From Cryptomeria japonica (taxonomy: Eukaryota > Streptophyta > Pinopsida > Cupressales > Cupressaceae): a DNA stretch of 64,000 nucleotides. The notes under the pieces are model-generated. The model saw nothing but the letters and a program-made list of their open reading frames with translations. It was not told the DNA's origin and made no database searches. The translations under genes and the position numbers were made by a program. The DNA lies in assembly GCF_030272615.1 (NCBI RefSeq), contig NC_081415.1, positions 602,287,644 to 602,351,643 on the forward strand. Direction: 5' to 3'. The number at the start of each line of letters is the position of its first letter. The stretch's first letter is position 1. Below are positions 58,410 to 64,000 of the stretch, in pieces.

Positions 58410-58490
58410 GCGCCCTGGTCCTTCAGGACCAGGGCGCCCAGCGCCCTGGTCCCCAGGACCATGGCGCCTAGCGCCCTGGTCCCTAGGTCC
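58410..58490. repeat. Three tandem GC-rich palindromes in the element E LTR
   Basis: GCGCCCTGGTCC (58410-58421), TTCA, GGACCAGGGCGC (58426-58437) is a perfect 12 bp stem. A second unit at 58441-58467 has one mismatch and a third starts at 58471. Spacing is about 30 bp. It sits about 120-200 bp upstream of the TATA box. Confidence 0.9.
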
Positions 58491-58605
58491 TATTTTGGGC
58501 CCGGTCTCCTTTGGACTTCGGGTCTTTTTGTTTGCAATTTGGAAAATAAACTTTCCTGGTTGGCCTAAGGTCGGGAAAATTAGTCTATCAGCCCTAATTG
58601 ACAAG

Positions 58606-58613
58606 TATATAAA
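58606..58613 (+). promoter_or_regulatory. TATA box of the element E LTR
   Basis: AAGTATATAAACTAC, the only good TATA match in this LTR; the start site is expected near 58640. Confidence 0.6.
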
Positions 58614-59479
58614 CTACATTTTTCTCTCTCATTTGGCATGAAGGGGATATGTGTACAAAGCGTGGAAACTATACTCAAGCATTCAAGCATTCAAACATTC
58701 AAGCATTCATTCCAAGTCTCCATTCAAGGCTAAGTGTTGCATTCAAGACAAGGATTCAACCATTGAAGAGGAGATCACATACTACATGCTACAACATACA
58801 ACATACAACATCTATACCTTCACACATAAGGATACAAACATCCTTAGAACAAGGTATTAGTACTTGTTTTACAGTCATTTACATTTACAACACTTGCTCA
58901 TTTCTTGGTTAATTCCAAAACCGGGGTTTGACCTAAAGGCAAACCCCTAATCCCTAACCCCCCAATCGTCTTCATTTTTCTGTGTGTAGGTTGCAGGTAC
59001 GCAGCTGAAATTGAAGATCTGGAATCCTTGTGCAGAGACGAACAGATCCCCCTTCGTTTCGCGGATTTTTCGGAGGACCGTGGCGCTGGGCACCATTGTC
59101 CTGATAACTTTCGTTCAAATTTTTAGGACAGCGCCATATCGACATTTTACTACTAATTCCAGGTCCGCAGCTTCATCCTATATCCCTAACTCAGTTTATA
59201 AGCGAATCTTTCTCACTTTCTATGCATTCCTAGCTTAATTCTTCTATGCACATTCTTTACAAAAGAGGGTAGCCTTGCTGTCATAGCCCTTGAAACACAT
59301 TTAGCATCCAATCTTGCATTGTGTGGGATTGGATCTTGTGGGTTTCAACCCCTCCTTTGAATGTAAAGTCTCTCCCCTAAGTGAAAATCATCAACCCTAG
59401 TGAATCTCCCTTCTCTCTCCTCGGAGTTGGAAGAGGGGAGAGCAACTAGGGTTCGATCGCGATTTTCCGCTTTACATTT

Positions 59480-59497
59480 TGGTGAACCCGACGTGAA
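59480..59497 (+). promoter_or_regulatory. Primer binding site of element E
   Basis: TGGTGAACCCGACGTGAA begins three bases after the LTR end. It has the TGG start expected for pairing with a tRNA CCA end. I could not assign the tRNA from memory. Confidence 0.6.
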
Positions 59498-60657
59498 CAT
59501 CCTTTCTGATTATTCATAGTTAGATCTGAAAATTAGATTCTTTGATTACATTTCCATGTTTGATCTTTTGCAAAATTTTAGAGGTTAATTGCATAAAAAC
59601 CCCAAAATTTCTTTTTAGTAATTGAACTTGCGAAATGTCTAAATGTTAATGCTTGTTTCAGATCTACCCTTCTATTACAAATTATCAATTCATATCTATG
59701 CTTTAATTTTGAAAATTAAGTGGTTAAGTGTCAAAACCCTAATTTTTGAAACCCTCTTGATTCAACCTTTGTCCGACAATTTCACTAATCAAAACATCTC
59801 CAAATCAGCTGTAACTTTGGATTCCGCAATAAAATCACAATATCTTTCATCCCTGAAAATTTGGAAAAAAGTTGCGAGGACCGTGTGCACTCCGAGCGCC
59901 ATCGTCCCCGACATTTTTTCCGAAATTTCGGGAGCGAGATCTTACTGTATTTTCCGGCTAAAATCCAGAATTTTGGCTGATTTTATCAATTTTAACACCT
60001 TCAAAATTAAAGTCAAAGTTGGTCTTGTGATTACTTGGATTAAGGCTTCTAAACATTCAAAAATCATTGAAATTGAAATTTTGTGTCAAAATGGTGTTCT
60101 TACTGTCCTAAATCTGAAAAGTGTGTTTGCATTCATTAAAAATTTCAGTGCTTTATTTAAATTCTTGCAATTTGTGACTTTTGAAATTAAGTGCTTAATT
60201 ACAACAACTTTAATTTCCGCTTTCAAAATTGAATTTTGCGTGAAATTGAGTCAACTTTTGAATTTCAAAATTTGCATTGCTCTTAACATTCCCTCTAAAA
60301 TCATAACATTCAAAATTTCAGTTTCCCTCTCTTTTTCAAAATTCAAATTTTGCTTTTTTCGACAATCTTGATAGGGTTCAATTTTGAATTTGCAACTTTA
60401 ATTTGGTCTATCTACAGATCGTAAAATCACTCAATTTTTTCAGATTAGCTCTAAAATCATCATACCTTTCATCCCTGCAAATTTCGAAAAAAGTTGCAAG
60501 GATCGTGTTGCACTCCGAGCACCACGGTCCCGAACATTTTTTCTGAAATTTTGGGAGACTGTCGTGATTGCATTTAACAGCTTAAATCCAGAAGATTGGC
60601 TGATTTTACTGAAAATTGCTACCTCTAAATTCAAAATCTTCTCTCTCTTTCTAGTGC
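59498..60657 (+). other. Element E leader with an internal duplication
   Basis: About 1.16 kb between the primer site and the gag ATG. A ~180 bp segment (about 59810-59995) recurs at about 60440-60625; both contain CTTTCATCCCTG, AAAAAAGTTGC, ACTCCGAGC and CATTTTTTC. The 242-codon open frame at 59643-60371 is Phe/Ile/Lys/Ser-rich with no domain; some Tat/Ogre elements have an ORF before gag, but I do not think this one is clearly coding. Confidence 0.6.
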
Positions 60658-63600
60658 ATGAGTTTTACAACAATAAGTCCTACTTCCACTATTCCCGTTA
60701 GACGAAGCCGTAGAATTAAGTCTTTCCAAGGTTTAACTACCGAGGAGATGGAGCCTAATTTGAGTAGCCTTTTTAACGAGGACATGGGTAATTCCTTTAA
60801 TCCTCCTAATGATGAAGAAGCTCTCCATGAGGTTTCTGAAGAACAACTTTCGAAATTGGATAACCAATTTGACGATTTTCACCAATGGATGTCTCATGAG
60901 TATCCCGATAGTCAAGCTCTTCCTTTAATTGAGGGTCTAAAACGTATGCTTCAAAGTGATAAGAATGGAATTGATATTTTGCGTGGTATTTCACACATTG
61001 TGAATTCGAATGTGATGCCTATGAAGAGTTGTGCTGAAAATTTGGGTTATACACAACCTCCTACTCAAGTCAATCATTCTATTCCTTTGATGACTTCTAT
61101 TGCTAGCGTACCTACCTTTACATCAAACATAATGGCTACTTCTATACAAGACATTCCTCCTGTGATCACTAGTCATGGGGGCAATCCCTCTTCTTCAATT
61201 AACCCTATTCCTTCATTCAATCCGACTTCTTCATACATTCCTTCAATGAGTGTTCCTATTACATCTTCACAAATGAACATGACGCAAGGGGGCAATTCAT
61301 TTAACCATTCCATTCCTCCTTGTAGTGTTCCTCCTGTCCAATCATCTCCTATGACTAACTATCATAGAGTCCCACCACCTTACTCTCTACCTTCTTTCAA
61401 TAACATAACACCTCCATCTCAATATAACACGTCTAATATGAACTCTTCGACTGAAGCGACCATTAACAATCTTGCACAAACTGTCTCTTCTTTACAACAA
61501 CAAATTGCCTCTATGAATCAATCTAAGTTTAGTGTGCCCACATTTGATGTTGCGAGCCCACTTTCTCTTGACATCGTTCCAGCTATCCCTCCTAAACATG
61601 TTGAAATCCCGCATTTGGAGCTTTATAATGGTAAAGGAGATCCTCTAACACATGTTAAGACTTTTCAAACAATATGTACTGATTTTGCTTATGACCAAAG
61701 GTTGCTTGCAAAACTATTTACTAGAACATTAAGAGACAAAGCCCTACAATGGTATTGCTCGTTGCCTTCCTATTCTATTACTTCTTTCGAACAACTTGCA
61801 AATGCTTTCATTCAACAATTTCAAAACAATATAAGTCCTAAAGTTACTTTGATTGATTTAATGCATTGTAAACAAGGTGTTAAAGAAAAAGTGACTGATT
61901 TCATTGGTAGATATAAGCATTTGTATGCTCAAATTTCCTTTCCAGTGCCTGACAATGATATTCAAAGAATCTTTATTTCTAATTTACAAAAAGATATTCG
62001 AGACAAACTTCTGTTTTCTGAGTTTACTTCTTTCCAACAGTTGTGTGTAACTCTTCATAATTATCAACTGACTGTGAGTCAAATGGAACAATCACATCCT
62101 ATGGCTCCGAGTGATAAGGGTGACAGCAGTCAACAACCATTTGGGAAGTTTAAACCGAACAGAGATTCCATCAAATTCAATGAAAACATCATCAACAACA
62201 ATGTGAATGTAGCATCAGGTGTCCCTCCTATTTCTAAATTTTTCAAGAAAGAAAGAAAGTATACTCCTTTGAATGAATCATTGCATAGTATTATGAATAA
62301 GTTATTGGAACAAAATGTGCTTACTCTTCCTCCTATAAGACAAATTGATCCTGCAAAGATTACTTCACCTTATTTTGATAACAAAGCTTTTTGTCAATTT
62401 CATCGTCAGCCTGGGCATGATACTGAAAAATGTTTTTCTTTAAAGGGTAAAATTCAAGATTTGATTGATAATAATACTATTTCTGTTTCTGGAGTGAATG
62501 ATAAAGGCAATACATCTGTAGCTCCTCCTAATCAAAATCTTCAAATTTTTACTGATCCATTACCTTCTCATACCTCTAATGCAATTGAGGCTAATGATTC
62601 CTCTCTCTCATCTGATGGTCTTGTGTCTATGACTCCGAATGTGATTAACTTTGTAGAGCAGCAAGAAATCCCTAAAGAACCTTCCATCACATTTGATTCC
62701 AGTGAAACCATTAGGGCACCTGATGGTCCTTTATACATAGTTGCAAAAGTCAAGAATACACCTTGCCGTGGAGTGCTTATTGATCCTTCGTGCATGATTA
62801 ATGTTATTACTGAAGAATTTCTTTTTACTTTGCAATTGAATCAAGTGATATATGACAAAACAAATGTGATTGTGAAACTATTTGATGCATTTTCTTCTCC
62901 TGCAATTGGCTCTATTACATTACCTATTGAGGTCCATAACAAATCTCTTGATGTGAACTTTGCTATTATTCCATCTTCCGAACAATTTCGTGTGAAGCTT
63001 GGCTATCCTTGGCTATCTTCCATGAAAGCTATTGCTTCTCCTATTCATAAGTGTTTGAAATTTCCCCATAATGGTGAAGTTGTTACTATCAATCATAGTC
63101 TCTTTAAACCAGCTGAAATAACTTCTAGCGTTCCTATTGATTACTTTTGGCCTAAACAATTCCAATCTCTTCCTCCGCGAAGTGATCATCTTTTCAAATC
63201 TTATCAAAAGTGGAAAACAGATATGACCCTATCTCTAAGTGAACCTAGAACACCTAAACTTGATATTCCTATCATTCTTGAGAAGGAAGTTCTTCCTTTG
63301 AAAGATAAAACTAATGTCTTTCCTCAAGAAGATTCCCAACCCATCCCTATGGATGTGATTATGTTAATGCCTAATAAACCTTCTAAGAGTAGACCTATAC
63401 ATCCTCGTCATGATGGACTTGGTCTTCTTCCTAAACCAAATATTCCTCCTTTATATGGAGCAGTTCCTCCTCCTTCCTTTTATAGAGAGAAGAGACCTTC
63501 TTCTTCTCCTATTATTCAACCTAAGAGACCACAACCTAAACACCCAAGTGATAGGGATGAGAACATTCCTCCTCCTCAATCTTCGCAACTTCCTACTAAG

Positions 63601-64000
63601 ACTAGACGAAATCGTTCTGCACGTGAACGCCGGCGAAAGCGTCGTCTTAGAGCTCAAACTTTGCAATCTCCAAAAACACCTTCAACAAGCATTATTCCAT
63701 TTTCTCCTCAGCCGGAAATTGAGCCGAAATCTCCTAAACATAAGATGCATGATGGTCTTGATCCTGTGCGAGTTAAAGATCCTATTTTTATAAATCTTGA
63801 TGATGATATAGATGAAAATGTTATGCATGATGAAAATGTTACTCCTCTTGCTTCTGATAGTGAATATGAACTTGTTGATGTTGATAACCATTTATCTAAT
63901 GAATTTTCTAAAGCACTTATCCTAGCTCCTAGACAAGAACAACGTGGCTTGGAACATGAACATAGCCCTTGTTTGGATCTTGTGATAGCTCCATCTGCTG
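60658..64000 (+). CDS. Element E Gag-protease polyprotein, intact, open at the window edge
   Basis: ATG at 60658, then 1,114 codons without a stop to the window end. Residues 1-300: Ser/Pro/Asn-rich N-terminus with SRRIKSFQGLTTEEM and a short coil (LAQTVSSLQQQIASM). About 320-480: Retrotrans_gag capsid (LYNGKGDPLTHVKTFQTICT, ALQWYCSLPS, FIQQFQ, VTDFIGRYKHL). About 580: zinc knuckle CQFHRQPGHDTEKC. About 685-820: protease-like domain with GVLIDPSCMINVI, where the D-T-G site reads D-P-S, and LGYPWLSSMKAIASPIHKCL. Then a Pro-rich linker with a very basic RRNRSARERRRKRRLRAQ (about 983-1000) and an acidic stretch (about 1044). It would assemble particles and process the polyprotein. RT is expected further right. 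The lack of stops contrasts with every other element here. Confidence 0.9.
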   Translation, partial: MSFTTISPTSTIPVRRSRRIKSFQGLTTEEMEPNLSSLFNEDMGNSFNPPNDEEALHEVSEEQLSKLDNQFDDFHQWMSHEYPDSQALPLIEGLKRMLQSDKNGIDILRGISHIVNSNVMPMKSCAENLGYTQPPTQVNHSIPLMTSIASVPTFTSNIMATSIQDIPPVITSHGGNPSSSINPIPSFNPTSSYIPSMSVPITSSQMNMTQGGNSFNHSIPPCSVPPVQSSPMTNYHRVPPPYSLPSFNNITPPSQYNTSNMNSSTEATINNLAQTVSSLQQQIASMNQSKFSVPTFDVASPLSLDIVPAIPPKHVEIPHLELYNGKGDPLTHVKTFQTICTDFAYDQRLLAKLFTRTLRDKALQWYCSLPSYSITSFEQLANAFIQQFQNNISPKVTLIDLMHCKQGVKEKVTDFIGRYKHLYAQISFPVPDNDIQRIFISNLQKDIRDKLLFSEFTSFQQLCVTLHNYQLTVSQMEQSHPMAPSDKGDSSQQPFGKFKPNRDSIKFNENIINNNVNVASGVPPISKFFKKERKYTPLNESLHSIMNKLLEQNVLTLPPIRQIDPAKITSPYFDNKAFCQFHRQPGHDTEKCFSLKGKIQDLIDNNTISVSGVNDKGNTSVAPPNQNLQIFTDPLPSHTSNAIEANDSSLSSDGLVSMTPNVINFVEQQEIPKEPSITFDSSETIRAPDGPLYIVAKVKNTPCRGVLIDPSCMINVITEEFLFTLQLNQVIYDKTNVIVKLFDAFSSPAIGSITLPIEVHNKSLDVNFAIIPSSEQFRVKLGYPWLSSMKAIASPIHKCLKFPHNGEVVTINHSLFKPAEITSSVPIDYFWPKQFQSLPPRSDHLFKSYQKWKTDMTLSLSEPRTPKLDIPIILEKEVLPLKDKTNVFPQEDSQPIPMDVIMLMPNKPSKSRPIHPRHDGLGLLPKPNIPPLYGAVPPPSFYREKRPSSSPIIQPKRPQPKHPSDRDENIPPPQSSQLPTKTRRNRSARERRRKRRLRAQTLQSPKTPSTSIIPFSPQPEIEPKSPKHKMHDGLDPVRVKDPIFINLDDDIDENVMHDENVTPLASDSEYELVDVDNHLSNEFSKALILAPRQEQRGLEHEHSPCLDLVIAPSA

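Larger units (their letters stand above)
58223..59476 (+). repeat. 5' LTR of element E
   Basis: Starts TGTAGCATCCTAAAATTGCG and ends CGATTTTCCGCTTTACA; 1,254 bp. TATATAAAC at 58606 is the likely TATA box, a GC-rich palindrome array lies upstream of it (58410-58490), and CATTCAAG tandem copies lie downstream (58675-58711). Only one LTR is in the window, so its right end is judged from the primer site. Confidence 0.8.
58223..64000 (+). mobile_element. Element E: young Ty3/gypsy (Tat-like) element, 5' part
   Basis: 5' LTR 58223-59476, primer site 59480, leader, and a gag-protease ORF open to the window edge. Inserted into the chromovirus integrase; the left flank ATATA (58218-58222) would be the TSD. 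The intact ORF and clean LTR suggest a younger insertion than the others. RT and the 3' LTR must lie beyond 64000. Confidence 0.85.

Noticed and set aside
58188-58641. Overlapping Pro/Gly-rich ORFs on both strands (88-138 codons)
   Set aside because: They arise from the GC-rich palindromic repeats of the element E LTR and start in non-coding LTR sequence.
59643-60371. 242-codon ORF before gag in element E
   Set aside because: Low-complexity Phe/Ile/Lys/Ser composition, no domain, and it partly overlaps the duplicated leader block; not convincing as a protein, though some Tat/Ogre elements do have a leader ORF.

Overview
The window looks like intergenic DNA from a large, old, retroelement-filled plant genome. 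A conifer is my best guess, inferred from AT-rich, deeply nested, mostly decayed LTR elements with 1-1.5 kb LTRs and unusual accessory ORFs; this is not proven by any marker gene. I see no ordinary host gene, tRNA or rRNA. Nearly everything assignable is a retrotransposon, often inserted into another, and target-site duplications (TSDs) let several insertions be ordered.

Left third (1-24.6 kb). A Tat-type Ty3/gypsy element on the + strand (Tat-1) enters from the left edge and ends with its 3' LTR (2476-3832). It carries an antisense plant mobile domain (PMD) gene with its own TATA box, a short first exon, and an intron holding a GCGCTA minisatellite. Next come the gag and part of an LTR of a Ty1/copia element (copia-D, minus strand). 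Then follows a long Ty3/gypsy element (gypsy-C, minus strand, about 5342-23015) with gag, protease, RT, RNase H and integrase, plus a downstream accessory ORF. Gypsy-C was hit by a 5'-truncated LINE (9717-10328, 14 bp TSD) and by a complete non-autonomous copia-like element, element B (15451-22147, TSD GAATA). Element B has gag-like zinc knuckles and a ~1,080-codon ORF in place of pol.

Middle (24.6-57 kb). A short copia LTR (24618-24920) is followed by a second Tat element on the minus strand (Tat-2). From 3' to 5' it has: a 3' LTR split by a solo copia LTR (TSD GGGTT); a second antisense PMD gene with a similar exon 1/intron/exon 2 layout; a 14.7 kb copia element (copia-A, TSD ACCAC) which itself contains a 7.6 kb LINE; then integrase, RNase H, RT (split by a solo Tat-like LTR), G-patch, protease and gag. 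The LINE carries a third ORF downstream of its RNase H.

Right end (57-64 kb). A chromodomain Ty3/gypsy element (minus strand) is interrupted at 58223 by a young-looking gypsy element (element E, + strand). Element E has a full 5' LTR, a primer site, a long leader with an internal duplication, and an uninterrupted gag-protease ORF of 1,114 codons that runs off the window.

The main theme is accessory coding capacity. Two Tat elements carry a spliced antisense PMD gene. Gypsy-C and element B carry sense ORFs with a PMD-like IT[KR]E...LPxxG signature. The LINE ORF3 shares a second block with the gypsy-C accessory ORF. Domain and boundary calls were made by reading translations and repeats by eye; no alignments or searches were run.
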